From the NCBI RefSeq assembly GCF_026341125.1, contig NZ_JAPEOR010000001.1, positions 1,488,001 through 1,552,000 of the forward strand: 64,000 nt of DNA, in the 5' to 3' direction. Numbering within the stretch: the first letter of the stretch is position 1; every line of letters begins with the position of its first letter. A program made the position numbers and the translations under genes. This DNA is from Streptomyces sp. NBC_01142. GTDB taxonomy: Bacteria > Actinomycetota > Actinomycetes > Streptomycetales > Streptomycetaceae. Positions 45,902-53,953 of this stretch are shown here, one piece after another. The notes under the pieces were generated by a model that saw only the letters and a list, made by a program, of their open reading frames with translations, was not told where the DNA came from and did not search any database.

Positions 45902-46620
45902 GCCGCTCGGCCTTCCGCATCTGCGGTGGCGAGAGAGCTGACGCGTCGGCCGTCGACGAGCGTGAGCGTACGGTCCGCCAGCGCCGCCACCTCCGCGTCG
46001 TGCGTGGCGAGGATGACGGTGATCCGGTGCGAACGGGCCGCGGCCGTCAGCGTACGCAGCACATGCGCCCGGTCGGCACGGTGCAGAGTTGCCGTCGGTT
46101 CGTCCGCGAAGAGCACCAACGGCGTGGTGACCAGGGCCCGCGCGGTGGCGACCCGCTGCTGCTGCGCCTGGAGCAGCGCATGCGGCCGCTTACGGGCGCA
46201 CGCGCCGATGTCGAGCCGGTCCAGCCACTCCATCGCGGCGCTCTTCGCCGCCCGGTGCGACGCCCCGCGCAACAGCAGCGGCAGCGCCGCGTTCTCCCAG
46301 GCCGTCAGCTCCGGGACGAGCGTCGGCTCGGGGTCGATCCAGCCGAAGCGGTCGCGCCGCAGCCGCTCGCGCAGCAGCGGACTCAGCGTGTGCACGGGGG
46401 AGCTGTTGAACCACACCTCGCCCTGCTGCGCGACGAGCTGACCGGAAAGGCACCGCAGCAGCGTGGTCTTGCCGCTGCCGCGCGGCCCGTTCACGGCGAG
46501 GATCTCGCCCTCCCGTACACCCAGCGATACACCGACGAGTGCGGGCGAGCCGTTGTGGGAGTGGTGCAGGGAGCGTGCCCAGAGCACATCGTTGTCCGGC
46601 GGAGCCACCATGGCGTACAC
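45883..46620 (-). CDS. ABC transporter ATPase with abnormal signature motif
   Basis: 245-aa ABC ATPase of the MacB/LolD-like type. Walker A is GPRGSGKTT, Walker B is LVLFADEPTATL, and the H-loop is LATHDAEVAA. The signature, normally LSGGQ, reads LLQAQQQRVATARAL, so both glycines are gone, and the Q-loop region (RFGWIDPEPTLV) is also atypical. This may impair ATP hydrolysis or indicate a regulatory role. It is transcribed with the permease that overlaps its 3' end. A later ATG (46611) is equally possible as the start. Confidence 0.85.
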   Translation of the reverse strand: MYAMVAPPDNDVLWARSLHHSHNGSPALVGVSLGVREGEILAVNGPRGSGKTTLLRCLSGQLVAQQGEVWFNSSPVHTLSPLLRERLRRDRFGWIDPEPTLVPELTAWENAALPLLLRGASHRAAKSAAMEWLDRLDIGACARKRPHALLQAQQQRVATARALVTTPLVLFADEPTATLHRADRAHVLRTLTAAARSHRITVILATHDAEVAALADRTLTLVDGRRVSSLATADAEGRAACSLSV

Positions 46621-46725
46621 CTCGGTTCTGATCAGATTTCCCCCTCCCCCGTACGGGGGAACGAAGAGAGGGCCGATCGGTCACTCGGCACGCTAAGGAT
46701 TCAGAACCGGGGTGTCGGGAAGCAC

Positions 46726-46787
46726 ACGGCCCGGGTGCACCCCATCCCACTCGGATGGCCGAATGAGTGAGGGGTGCCCCGGGCCGT
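46726..46787. terminator. Strong hairpin after the class III aminotransferase gene
   Basis: ACGGCCCGGGTGCACCCC (46726-46743) pairs with GGGGTGCCCCGGGCCGT (46771-46787), 17 pairs with one bulged base. It ends the minus-strand aminotransferase transcript and insulates it from the ABC operon. Confidence 0.75.
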
Positions 46788-46821
46788 CAGCCGTAAGCAA
46801 CCAGCCGTGAACCTGCTGCGG

Positions 46822-48183
46822 CTAGAGCTTCGCCCAGGCCTCCGTGAGGACGCTGCGCAGGATTCCCTCGATCTCGTCGAAGGTCTCCTGCGTGGAGATC
46901 AGCGGCGGCGCCAGCTGGACGACCGGGTCGCCGCGGTCGTCGGCACGGCAGTAGAGGCCGTTGTCGTAGAGCGCCTTCGAGAGGAAGCCGTAGAGCACGC
47001 GCTCGGTCTCCTCGTCGGTGAAGGTCTCCTTGGTCGTCTTGTCCTTCACCAGCTCGATGCCGTAGAAGAAGCCGTTGCCGCGGACGTCGCCGACGATCGG
47101 CAGATCGTGCAGCTTCTTCAGGGTGTCGAAGAACGCGCCCTCGTTGTCGAGGACGTGCTGGTTGAGGCCTTCCTTCTCGAAGATGTCGAGGTTGGCCAGG
47201 CCCACGGCCGCGGAGACCGGGTGGCCGCCGAAGGTGTAGCCGTGCAGGAAGGTGTTGTCGCCCTTGTAGAACGGCTCGGCGAGGCGGTCGGAGATGATGC
47301 ACGCGCCGATCGGGGAGTAGCCCGAGGTCATGCCCTTGGCGCAGGTGATCATGTCCGGTACGTAGCCGAACTTGTCGCAGGCGAACATCGTGCCGAGGCG
47401 GCCGAAGGCACAGATGACCTCGTCCGAGACGAGCAGCACGTCGTACTGGTCGCAGATCTCACGGACCCGCTGGAAGTACCCGGGCGGCGGCGGGAAGCAG
47501 CCGCCGGCGTTCTGCACCGGCTCCAGGAACACGGCCGCGACCGTATCCGCGCCCTCGAAGAGGATCTCCTGCTCGATCTGGTCGGCGGCCCAGCGGCCGA
47601 AGGCCTCGGGGTCGTCACCGTAAATCGGCGCGCGGTAGATGTTGGTGTTCGGCACCTTGTGCGCGCCCGGTACCAACGGCTCGAAGGGGGCCTTGAGGGC
47701 GGGCAGGCCGGTGATGGACAGGGCGCCCTGCGGGGTGCCGTGGTAGGCGACCGCACGCGAGATGACCTTGTACTTGGTGTGCTGGCCCTTGAGCTTGAAG
47801 TACTGCTTGGCCAGCTTCCAGGCGGTCTCGACCGCCTCACCGCCACCTGTGGTGAAGAAGACCTTGTTGAGGTCGCCGGGGGCGTGCTGCGCGAGCCGCT
47901 CGGCCAGCTCGACCGCCTTCGGGTGGGCGTAGGACCACACAGGGAAGAAGGCGAGCTCCTGAGCCTGCTTGTACGCGGTCTCGGCGAGCTCGTGACGGCC
48001 GTGACCGGCGTTGACGACGAACAGACCGGAGAGGCCGTCGAGGTAGCGCTTGCCCTTGTCGTCGAAGATGTAGGTGCCCTCACCGCGAACGATGGTGGGC
48101 ACGGGGGAGTTCTCGTACGACGACATGCGGGTGAAGTGCATCCACAGGTGGTCGTAGGCGGTCTTTGAGAGGTCCTTGCTCAC
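46822..48183 (-). CDS. Class III (PLP) aminotransferase, omega-amino acid/polyamine type
   Basis: 453-aa class III aminotransferase. PLP-binding Lys283 lies in CAKGMTSGYSPIGA. Other class III words: GLFVVNAGHGRHELAE, FFTTGGGEAVETAWKLA, SRAVAYHGTPQGALS, and LLVSDEVICAFGR. Likely substrates are putrescine, GABA or beta-alanine with pyruvate or 2-oxoglutarate, from the neighbouring aldehyde dehydrogenase and polyamine-binding genes. The GTG at 48183 begins the conserved SKDLSKTAYDHLWMHF; the frame to 48369 overlaps the regulator. It lies two bases after the AsnC gene. Confidence 0.9.
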   Translation of the reverse strand: MSKDLSKTAYDHLWMHFTRMSSYENSPVPTIVRGEGTYIFDDKGKRYLDGLSGLFVVNAGHGRHELAETAYKQAQELAFFPVWSYAHPKAVELAERLAQHAPGDLNKVFFTTGGGEAVETAWKLAKQYFKLKGQHTKYKVISRAVAYHGTPQGALSITGLPALKAPFEPLVPGAHKVPNTNIYRAPIYGDDPEAFGRWAADQIEQEILFEGADTVAAVFLEPVQNAGGCFPPPPGYFQRVREICDQYDVLLVSDEVICAFGRLGTMFACDKFGYVPDMITCAKGMTSGYSPIGACIISDRLAEPFYKGDNTFLHGYTFGGHPVSAAVGLANLDIFEKEGLNQHVLDNEGAFFDTLKKLHDLPIVGDVRGNGFFYGIELVKDKTTKETFTDEETERVLYGFLSKALYDNGLYCRADDRGDPVVQLAPPLISTQETFDEIEGILRSVLTEAWAKL

Positions 48184-48185
48184 GG

Positions 48186-48701
48186 CTATCGGGTTCCCCA
48201 CATGTAGGTCTGCTTCTTGAGCTTGAGGTAGACGAAGCTCTCGGTGGATCGCACACCGGGGAGCGCGCGTATCCGCTTGTTGATCACTTCGAGCAGGTGG
48301 TCGTCGTCCTCGCAGACGATCTCCACCATGAGGTCGAAGGAGCCCGCGGTCATCACCACGTACTCGCACTCGGCCATGGCTGTGAGCGCTTCGGCCACCG
48401 GGTCGACATCGCCCTCGACCCGGATGCCGACCATCGCCTGGCGCCGCAGACCCACGGTGAGGGGGTCGGTGACGGCGACGATCTGCATCACGTTCTGGTC
48501 GAGCAGCTTCTGGACGCGCTGCCGCACGGCCGCCTCGGACAGGCCCACGGCCTTGCCGATCGCGGCGTACGGGCGGCGCCCGTCCTCCTGGAGCTGTTCG
48601 ATGATCGCGAGGGACACGGCGTCGATCGTCGGGGACGATGGGGACGAACCGCTTCCGGTTCTGGAGTCTGCGCTACGACTGGCCACGAGCTCACTCTGCA
48701 C
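48186..48701 (-). CDS. Lrp/AsnC family transcriptional regulator
   Basis: 171-aa Lrp/AsnC regulator. The HTH (IIEQLQEDGRRPYAAIGKAVGLSEAAVRQRVQKLLDQN) is preceded by a Ser-rich N-terminal extension. The C-terminal RAM ligand-binding domain ends with IRALPGVRSTESFVYLKLKKQTYMWGTR. It is the first gene of an operon with the aminotransferase and is divergent from the aldehyde dehydrogenase, so it likely controls both in response to an amino acid or omega-amino acid. The GTG at 48701 is a best estimate. Confidence 0.9.
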   Translation of the reverse strand: MQSELVASRSADSRTGSGSSPSSPTIDAVSLAIIEQLQEDGRRPYAAIGKAVGLSEAAVRQRVQKLLDQNVMQIVAVTDPLTVGLRRQAMVGIRVEGDVDPVAEALTAMAECEYVVMTAGSFDLMVEIVCEDDDHLLEVINKRIRALPGVRSTESFVYLKLKKQTYMWGTR

Positions 48702-48731
48702 TGCGACTCGTCTGTCTCGCAAGCCTTGAGC

Positions 48732-48744
48732 GATGAAATTCGTC
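48732..48744. promoter_or_regulatory. Candidate Lrp/AsnC operator
   Basis: GATGAA-A-TTCGTC, an odd palindrome with one mismatched pair and an AT-rich centre, in the 166-bp divergent region between the AsnC-like gene and the aldehyde dehydrogenase gene. Possible plus-strand -10 sequences (TATTAGGGT) lie downstream near 48817. Confidence 0.4.
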
Positions 48745-48867
48745 GTTCAGTGGTCCCGATCTCACTGAATCCGAAGTTGAGGGGGGTCGGGTCTGTCGAA
48801 AGCGTCACCAGAGCTATTAGGGTGGGGTGTCTCACCCATCGGACATCTGACAGGAGGGGTGGCAACA

Positions 48868-50307
48868 GTGACCACCGAGCTGCGTCGTCTGCGCAACTAC
48901 ATCAACGGGGAGTTCCGGGACGCCGCCGACGGGCGGACGATCGACGTCATCAACCCGGCCACCGGCGAGGTGTACGCCACGTCGCCGCTCTCCGGGCAGG
49001 CCGACGTCGACGCCGCCATGGACGCTGCCGCGGCCGCCTTCCCCGCCTGGCGCGACACGACCCCGGCCGAGCGCCAGAAGGTGCTGCTGAAGATCGCGGA
49101 CGCGTTCGAGGAGCGGGCCGAGGACCTGGTCGCGGCCGAGTCGGAGAACACGGGCAAGCCGCTCGGGCTCACCCGTACCGAAGAGGTCCCGCCGATGGTG
49201 GACCAGATCCGTTTCTTCGCGGGTGCGGCGCGGATGCTCGAGGGCCGCTCGGCCGGCGAGTACATGGCGGGCTTCACCTCCATCGTGCGTCGCGAGCCGG
49301 TCGGCGTCTGCGCGCAGGTCGCGCCGTGGAACTACCCGATGATGATGGCCGTCTGGAAGTTCGCGCCGGCGCTGGCGGCGGGTAACACCGTCGTCATCAA
49401 GCCGTCCGACACGACGCCCGCGTCGACCGTGCTGATCGCCGAGATCATCGGCGCGATCGCGCCCAAGGGTGTCTTCAACGTCATCTGCGGCGACCGGGAG
49501 ACCGGCCGTGCGATGGTCGAGCACCCGACGCCGGCGATGGCCTCCATCACCGGTTCCGTACGGGCCGGCATGCAGGTCGCCGAGTCCGCGGCCAAGGATG
49601 TCAAGCGCGTGCACCTCGAGCTGGGCGGCAAGGCGCCGGTCGTCGTCTTCGAGGACACCGACATCGCCAAGGCCGTCGAGGAAATCTCGGTGGCGGGGTA
49701 CTTCAACGCCGGCCAGGACTGTACGGCCGCGACACGTGTCCTCGTGCACGAGTCGATCCACGACGAGTTCGTGACGGCGCTGGCGAAGGCCGCGTCCGAC
49801 ACCAAGACGGGCGCGCCGGACGACGAGGACGTGCTGTACGGCCCCCTCAACAACGCCAACCAGCTGAAGCAGGTCTCCGGCTTCATCGACCGGCTGCCGG
49901 CGCACGCCAAGGTCGAGGCCGGCGGCCACCAGGTCGGGGAGAAGGGCTACTTCTACGCCGCGACCGTCGTTTCGGGTCTGAAGCAGGACGACGAGATCAT
50001 CCAGAACGAGGTCTTCGGCCCGGTGATCACGGTCCAGTCCTTCAACGAGGAGTCGCAGGCGGTGGAGTGGGCGAACGGCGTGGAGTTCGCGCTCGCGTCG
50101 TCGGTGTGGACGAAGAACCACGCACGGGCGATGCGGATGTCCAAGGCGCTGGACTTCGGCTGCGTCTGGATCAACACCCACATCGTGCTGGTGGCGGAGA
50201 TGCCGCACGGCGGCTTCAAGAAGTCGGGCTACGGCAAGGACCTGTCGTCGTACGGCTTCGACGACTACACCCGCATCAAGCACGTGATGACGTCGCTCGA
50301 CGGCTGA
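48868..50307 (+). CDS. Gamma-aminobutyraldehyde dehydrogenase-like aldehyde dehydrogenase
   Basis: 479-aa NAD(P)-dependent aldehyde dehydrogenase. The general base is Glu251 in HLELGGKAP and the nucleophile Cys285 in NAGQDCTAATR. PWNYP and the C-terminal EMPHGGFKKSGYGKDLSSYGFDDYTRIKHV match the gamma-aminobutyraldehyde/betaine aldehyde group. It would oxidise 4-aminobutanal from putrescine to GABA. GTG 48868 is ten bases after AGGAGG; the GTG at 48859 is too close. It is divergent from the AsnC-aminotransferase operon and followed by a strong bidirectional terminator. Confidence 0.9.
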   Translation: MTTELRRLRNYINGEFRDAADGRTIDVINPATGEVYATSPLSGQADVDAAMDAAAAAFPAWRDTTPAERQKVLLKIADAFEERAEDLVAAESENTGKPLGLTRTEEVPPMVDQIRFFAGAARMLEGRSAGEYMAGFTSIVRREPVGVCAQVAPWNYPMMMAVWKFAPALAAGNTVVIKPSDTTPASTVLIAEIIGAIAPKGVFNVICGDRETGRAMVEHPTPAMASITGSVRAGMQVAESAAKDVKRVHLELGGKAPVVVFEDTDIAKAVEEISVAGYFNAGQDCTAATRVLVHESIHDEFVTALAKAASDTKTGAPDDEDVLYGPLNNANQLKQVSGFIDRLPAHAKVEAGGHQVGEKGYFYAATVVSGLKQDDEIIQNEVFGPVITVQSFNEESQAVEWANGVEFALASSVWTKNHARAMRMSKALDFGCVWINTHIVLVAEMPHGGFKKSGYGKDLSSYGFDDYTRIKHVMTSLDG

Positions 50308-50363
50308 CATCCGCCGGGATCGAGCGGGCAGCGAGCCGGTAGCCGGTAGCCGGTAGTACGAGT

Positions 50364-50394
50364 GCGGGGCGCGGGAGCATTTCCCGCGCCCCGC
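50364..50394. terminator. Bidirectional terminator between ALDH and TetR genes
   Basis: GCGGGGCGCGGGA / TCCCGCGCCCCGC, perfect 13-bp arms with a 5-base loop, located between the ends of convergent genes (50307 plus, 50397 minus). Confidence 0.85.
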
Positions 50395-50396
50395 GC

Positions 50397-50951
50397 TCAT
50401 GCAACGGGCGTTCTGTGCAGGGCCAGCAGCAGTCGCCAGACCTGGGCAGCCATCGCCTCGGGCGTGGCGTCGATCAGGCCGTGGAGCCAGTCCGCCAGGA
50501 CGCCCGCGAACGTCGCCGCCACCGCCGAGGCGATCAGGTCCATGGCCGGTGCGCCCGCCAGTTCCCTTTCCCCGCGGCTGCGTTCGCGCAGTTCGCGGTG
50601 GAGCAGATCGCCCAGCGGGCCGCTCCCGCCCTCGCGCAGCAGGGTCCGGTAGAGCGCGGTGTGCGGAGCCAGCTCCGTGAAGAAGGCCGTCAGCGCGGGC
50701 GGTGGAGCGTCCGGGACCGGAATGCCGCGCCAGGCGTGCAGGGCCTCGACCGCATCCCGTACGACCTCCGCACAGGCGTCGACCGCCAGTGCCTGCAGGT
50801 CCGTGTAGTGCAGATAGAACGTGGCCCGGCCCAGACCCGCCCTGCGCACCAGCGCCGCCACGCTCACCTCTTCGAGCGGGCGCTGCGCGCACTCCTGAAG
50901 CAGCGCCTCGCGCAGCCGGGCCCGGGTGCGTTCCGCCCGCGGGTCGCTCAT
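50397..50951 (-). CDS. TetR family transcriptional regulator
   Basis: 184-aa TetR regulator. The HTH reads RARLREALLQECAQRPLEEVSVAALVRRAGLGRATFYLHYTDLQAL. The C-terminal helical domain belongs to the TetR_C group with LYRTLLREGGSGPLGDLLHRELRER. It is the second gene after DUF1304, with a 4-bp overlap, and the operon promoter carries two TetR-type operators, so autoregulation is likely. Confidence 0.9.
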   Translation of the reverse strand: MSDPRAERTRARLREALLQECAQRPLEEVSVAALVRRAGLGRATFYLHYTDLQALAVDACAEVVRDAVEALHAWRGIPVPDAPPPALTAFFTELAPHTALYRTLLREGGSGPLGDLLHRELRERSRGERELAGAPAMDLIASAVAATFAGVLADWLHGLIDATPEAMAAQVWRLLLALHRTPVA

Positions 50952-51310
50952 CCGGCGACCAGCACGGCCGCCAGTGCGAGCGCACCCGGCAGGGCCTGTG
51001 CCACCAGGATGCGGCGGTTCGCGGTGGCGCCGCCGTACAGCCCGGCGATCACCACGCAGCTGAGGAAGAAGACCTGTACCCGGCATCCGGTCGGGTCCGC
51101 GGCGATCAGGCCCCAGATGAGGCCCGCGGCGAGGAAGCCGTTGTACAGGCCCTGGTTCGCGGCGAGAGGGGCCGTCGCGCGGGCCATCTCCGCATCGAAG
51201 CCGGAGAGGCCGCGGCCGGGTCTGCGCTGCCACAGGAACATCTCCAGAACCAGGATGTACACGTGCAGCGCGGCCACCAGGCCGACCAGGACATGTGCCG
51301 TTGTGTTCAT
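50948..51310 (-). CDS. DUF1304 family membrane protein
   Basis: 120-aa membrane protein with four predicted helices. The family pattern is clear: HVLVGLVAALHVYILVLEMFLW, NQGLYNGFLAAGLIWGL, VQVFFLSCVVIAGLYGGATANRRILVAQALPG. Function is unknown; the family is often placed with TetR regulators. It heads the operon with the TetR gene. Confidence 0.92.
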   Translation of the reverse strand: MNTTAHVLVGLVAALHVYILVLEMFLWQRRPGRGLSGFDAEMARATAPLAANQGLYNGFLAAGLIWGLIAADPTGCRVQVFFLSCVVIAGLYGGATANRRILVAQALPGALALAAVLVAG

Positions 51311-51328
51311 GACCGACCCTCGATTTTA

Positions 51329-51363
51329 TGGACGCTTGTCCAGTAAGTATAGACACATGTCCA
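51329..51363. promoter_or_regulatory. Two TetR-type operators, 21 bp apart
   Basis: TGGACGCTTGTCCA (51329-51342, perfect TGGAC-n4-GTCCA) and TAGACACATGTCCA (51350-51363, one mismatch). Their starts are 21 bp apart, two turns of the helix, so two dimers would bind on one face. They overlap the -10 (TATACT, 51346-51351 on the minus strand) and approach the -35 of the DUF1304-tetR promoter. Confidence 0.75.
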
Positions 51364-51373
51364 TGATCGACAA
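51346..51373 (-). promoter_or_regulatory. Promoter of the DUF1304-tetR operon
   Basis: Minus-strand TTGTCG (51368-51373), 16-bp spacer, TATACT (51346-51351). TATACT is unusually close to consensus for this GC-rich genome. Both TetR-type operators lie across it. Confidence 0.6.
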
Positions 51374-51463
51374 GGTGTCGGCCGGGACGCGCAGCGGTCG
51401 ACGCAGCGTCCATTGCTGTGGGTGCACACCTACCGGCATTCTGCGGACGTGCCAGCGATCCGG

Positions 51464-52636
51464 ATGAACCCCATGTCCCGGCGGTCCCTGCTCCGTGCTC
51501 TCGGCGGTGGTGCGGCAGGGTTTGCACTCGCCGGCTGCGGCGTACCCGCAGCGTACGTACAGCCCGGAGACCGCGCCCGGCGCGATGTCTCGGCGCACGA
51601 GAGGACTCTCGACTTCGCCAACTGGCCGCTCTACATCGACACCGACGACGAGAACACCTCCCGCCGCCCCACCCTCGACGCCTTCACCGAACGCACCGGG
51701 ATCTCCGTCCGCTACACCGAGGAGATCAACGACAACGACGAGTTCTTCGGGAAGATCAGCCCCGCGCTGATGAACCATCAGGAGACCGGGCGGGATCTGA
51801 TCGTCGTCAGCGACTGGATGGCCGCCCGGTTCGTACGGCTCGGCTGGGTGCAGGAGATGGACCGCGCCAAGCAGCCCAATGTCGCCAGGTACCTCGACCC
51901 GCAACTGCGTTCGCCCGCCTTCGACGAGGGGCGGCTGCACAGCGTCCCCTGGCAGTCCGGAATCACCGGCATCGCGTACAACCGCAGGAAACTCGGCCGC
52001 GAGATCCGGCAGACCGGCGACCTGTGGGCGGACGATCTGCGCGGCAAGGTCACCCTGCTCTCCGGGCTCGACGAGTCCTTCGCGCTGCTGATGCAGGGCA
52101 ACGGCGTCGATGTCACTCGCTGGACCGCGGACGACTTCCATGAGGTGTGCGAGCAGGTGGAGGAGCTGGCGCGGCGCAAACACATCAGGCGCTTCACCGG
52201 CAACGACTACATCAAGGACCTCTCCACCGGGGACGTACTGGCCTGTCAGGCGTACTCCGGAGACGTCATCCAGCTCCAGGCCGACAACCCGGACATTGAG
52301 TTCGTGGTGCCGGAGGAGGGGGCGGAGCTGTGGGCGGAGAGCCTGATGGTCCCCAACCTCGCCCGGCACAAGCGCAACGCCGAAGCGCTCGTCGACCACT
52401 ACTACGAGCCCGCGGTCGCGGCCGAGCTCGCGGCCTGGGTCAACTATGTCTGCCCGGTGCCGGCCGCCCGTGACGTACTGGCCTCCGCCAAGGACGAGGA
52501 GACGGCCGCACTCGCCGAGGACCCGCTGATCTTCCCCGACGACGCGATGCGCAAGCGCCTCGCGATCGCCCGCGACATCACCGCCGAGGAGCGCGCGTCC
52601 TTCGCGAAGCGGTGGAATTCGATCGCCGGGCTGTAG
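51464..52636 (+). CDS. Polyamine-type ABC substrate-binding lipoprotein (orphan)
   Basis: About 390-aa solute-binding protein of the spermidine/putrescine (PotD/PotF) family. A twin-arginine-type signal (SRRSLLRALGGG) ends in the lipobox LAGC, lipidated Cys25. The mature region has FANWPLYIDTDDE, RPTLDAFTERTGISVRYTEEINDN, and RFTGNDYIKDLSTGD, shared almost word for word with the protein at 62372. No permease or ATPase lies next to it, so it may use the transporter at 62 kb. The start is uncertain: ATG 51464, ATG 51473 or GTG 51449. Confidence 0.87.
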   Translation: MNPMSRRSLLRALGGGAAGFALAGCGVPAAYVQPGDRARRDVSAHERTLDFANWPLYIDTDDENTSRRPTLDAFTERTGISVRYTEEINDNDEFFGKISPALMNHQETGRDLIVVSDWMAARFVRLGWVQEMDRAKQPNVARYLDPQLRSPAFDEGRLHSVPWQSGITGIAYNRRKLGREIRQTGDLWADDLRGKVTLLSGLDESFALLMQGNGVDVTRWTADDFHEVCEQVEELARRKHIRRFTGNDYIKDLSTGDVLACQAYSGDVIQLQADNPDIEFVVPEEGAELWAESLMVPNLARHKRNAEALVDHYYEPAVAAELAAWVNYVCPVPAARDVLASAKDEETAALAEDPLIFPDDAMRKRLAIARDITAEERASFAKRWNSIAGL

Positions 52637-52649
52637 CAGAATCGCGATC

Positions 52650-53180
52650 ATGAACGACGACCGCGTGAACTCTGCTGTGACGTACGGGCTGTTGGCCGCA
52701 TGGGCGCTGCACGACGCCGAGGAACTGGCGGCCGGTCCGCGCTGGATACGGGAGAACGTCCCCGTGCTCCGCTCGCGCTTCCCGGACGTTCCCGAGGGGG
52801 TGTGGCGCACCATGGAGTCGGTCGACGAGCGTGAATTCGCGGTCGCGGTGGGGGTGATGGCCACCATCGTCGGCGCGGCCGCCGTCGCCGGCCGGCGCAC
52901 GGGCGGCCGGTCCGCCTTCTACCAGGGCGCGCTGAACGGATTCGGGCTGCACGGCCTCGTCCATCTCGCCCAGGCCGCGGCGGTACGCGGCTACACACCG
53001 GGCTCGGCGACCTCGCCGCTCATCGTGGTGCCGTTCACGCTCTGGGCGCGGGGCCGGCTGCGGCGCGCCGGCGTCCTGCGGCCCGCTCGGGCACGCGACG
53101 CGGCGGCCGGTCTGGCGCTGGCCGCAGGCGCCACCATCGTCTCGCACCTGGTCGCCCGCAAGGTCACCGGGGCCCGGTAA
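52650..53180 (+). CDS. HXXEE domain membrane protein
   Basis: 176-aa protein with the HXXEE-type motif (LHDAEELAAGPRW) and later conserved His residues (GLHGLVHLAQAAAVRGYTPG). About four hydrophobic segments suggest membrane location; the His/Glu set may bind a metal. Function is unknown. It begins 13 bp after the substrate-binding protein gene and may be co-transcribed with it. Confidence 0.8.
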   Translation: MNDDRVNSAVTYGLLAAWALHDAEELAAGPRWIRENVPVLRSRFPDVPEGVWRTMESVDEREFAVAVGVMATIVGAAAVAGRRTGGRSAFYQGALNGFGLHGLVHLAQAAAVRGYTPGSATSPLIVVPFTLWARGRLRRAGVLRPARARDAAAGLALAAGATIVSHLVARKVTGAR

Positions 53181-53200
53181 AGAGGGCGTAAACGCGGGCG

Positions 53201-53206
53201 TACGCT
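53201..53206 (+). promoter_or_regulatory. -10 box TACGCT for leaderless membrane-protein gene
   Basis: TACGCT is followed by six bases and the ATG at 53213, with no Shine-Dalgarno sequence. Confidence 0.4.
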
Positions 53207-53212
53207 GCGGAT

Positions 53213-53767
53213 ATGAGCGAGCGAAGCGCCCTCTTGCGGCACATACGCGTGTGGTTGGTCCTCTTCATCGTCTGTCTGGTGCTGAGTGGGCTGACCGCCT
53301 TCCCGCTGGTGAGCGAAATGCGCTGGCTGGAAGATCTGCTGAAGTCCTCCGCCTCGCCCGCGCCCGAGCACTTCCCGGGGCTGATGGAGTGGATCGAGCG
53401 GGTACGGGAAGGGCTGGACGCCACCGACGAGAAGTACCCGTTCGTGCTGTACGGCACGGACTGGCTGGCCTTTGCGCATCTGGTGATCGCGGTCGCCTTC
53501 TACGGCCCGTACCGCGATCCCGTACGCAACATCTGGGTCATCGAGTTCGGGATGATCGCCTGCGCGGGGATCATCCCGCTCGCCCTGATCTGCGGGCCGA
53601 TCCGCGGGATCCCCTTCTGGTGGTCGGTCATCGACATGTCGTTCGGGGTCTTCGGAGTGATCCCGCTGTACGTCGTGCGCCGCAAGATCAAGCGGCTGGA
53701 GGCGCTGACGGAGGCTGCGGCGACGGAACCGGTCGCCGCAGCCGTACAGCCCACCTCCGCCGGGTAG
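53213..53767 (+). CDS. Conserved membrane protein of unknown function
   Basis: 184-aa membrane protein with four predicted helices (for example VWLVLFIVCLVLSGLTAF and IEFGMIACAGIIPLALICG). The loops contain EMRWLEDLLK and YGTDWLAFAHL. I do not recognise an assigned function. The last six codons (PTSAG-stop) are the first copy of an 18-bp tandem repeat that continues beyond the stop codon. In the later copies the stop triplet TAG is TGG, so the tail length is probably variable between strains. Confidence 0.8.
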   Translation: MSERSALLRHIRVWLVLFIVCLVLSGLTAFPLVSEMRWLEDLLKSSASPAPEHFPGLMEWIERVREGLDATDEKYPFVLYGTDWLAFAHLVIAVAFYGPYRDPVRNIWVIEFGMIACAGIIPLALICGPIRGIPFWWSVIDMSFGVFGVIPLYVVRRKIKRLEALTEAAATEPVAAAVQPTSAG

Positions 53768-53839
53768 CCCACCTCCGCGGGGTAGCCGGCCTCTGCTGGG
53801 TGGCCCACCTCCGCCGGGTGGCCGACCTCCGCCGTGCAG
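53750..53839 (+). repeat. Five 18-bp tandem repeats across a stop codon
   Basis: Units of the form CCCACCTCCGCCGGGTRG, coding Pro-Thr-Ser-Ala-Gly-(stop or Trp). Copies 1 and 2 end in TAG, copies 3 and 4 in TGG, copy 5 diverges. The array starts inside the end of the membrane-protein gene and runs into the 3' region. Confidence 0.85.
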
Positions 53840-53953
53840 TCCTGGTCAGCCGGTGACGCGGTCCGGCTCCGGAGTCCAGCCGGATTCCGGTGCGTCGGCC
53901 CCGCCGGGTTCCGGCTGTCGGTCCTGCCGGGCTCCGGCGCGGCGGAAGGTGTC

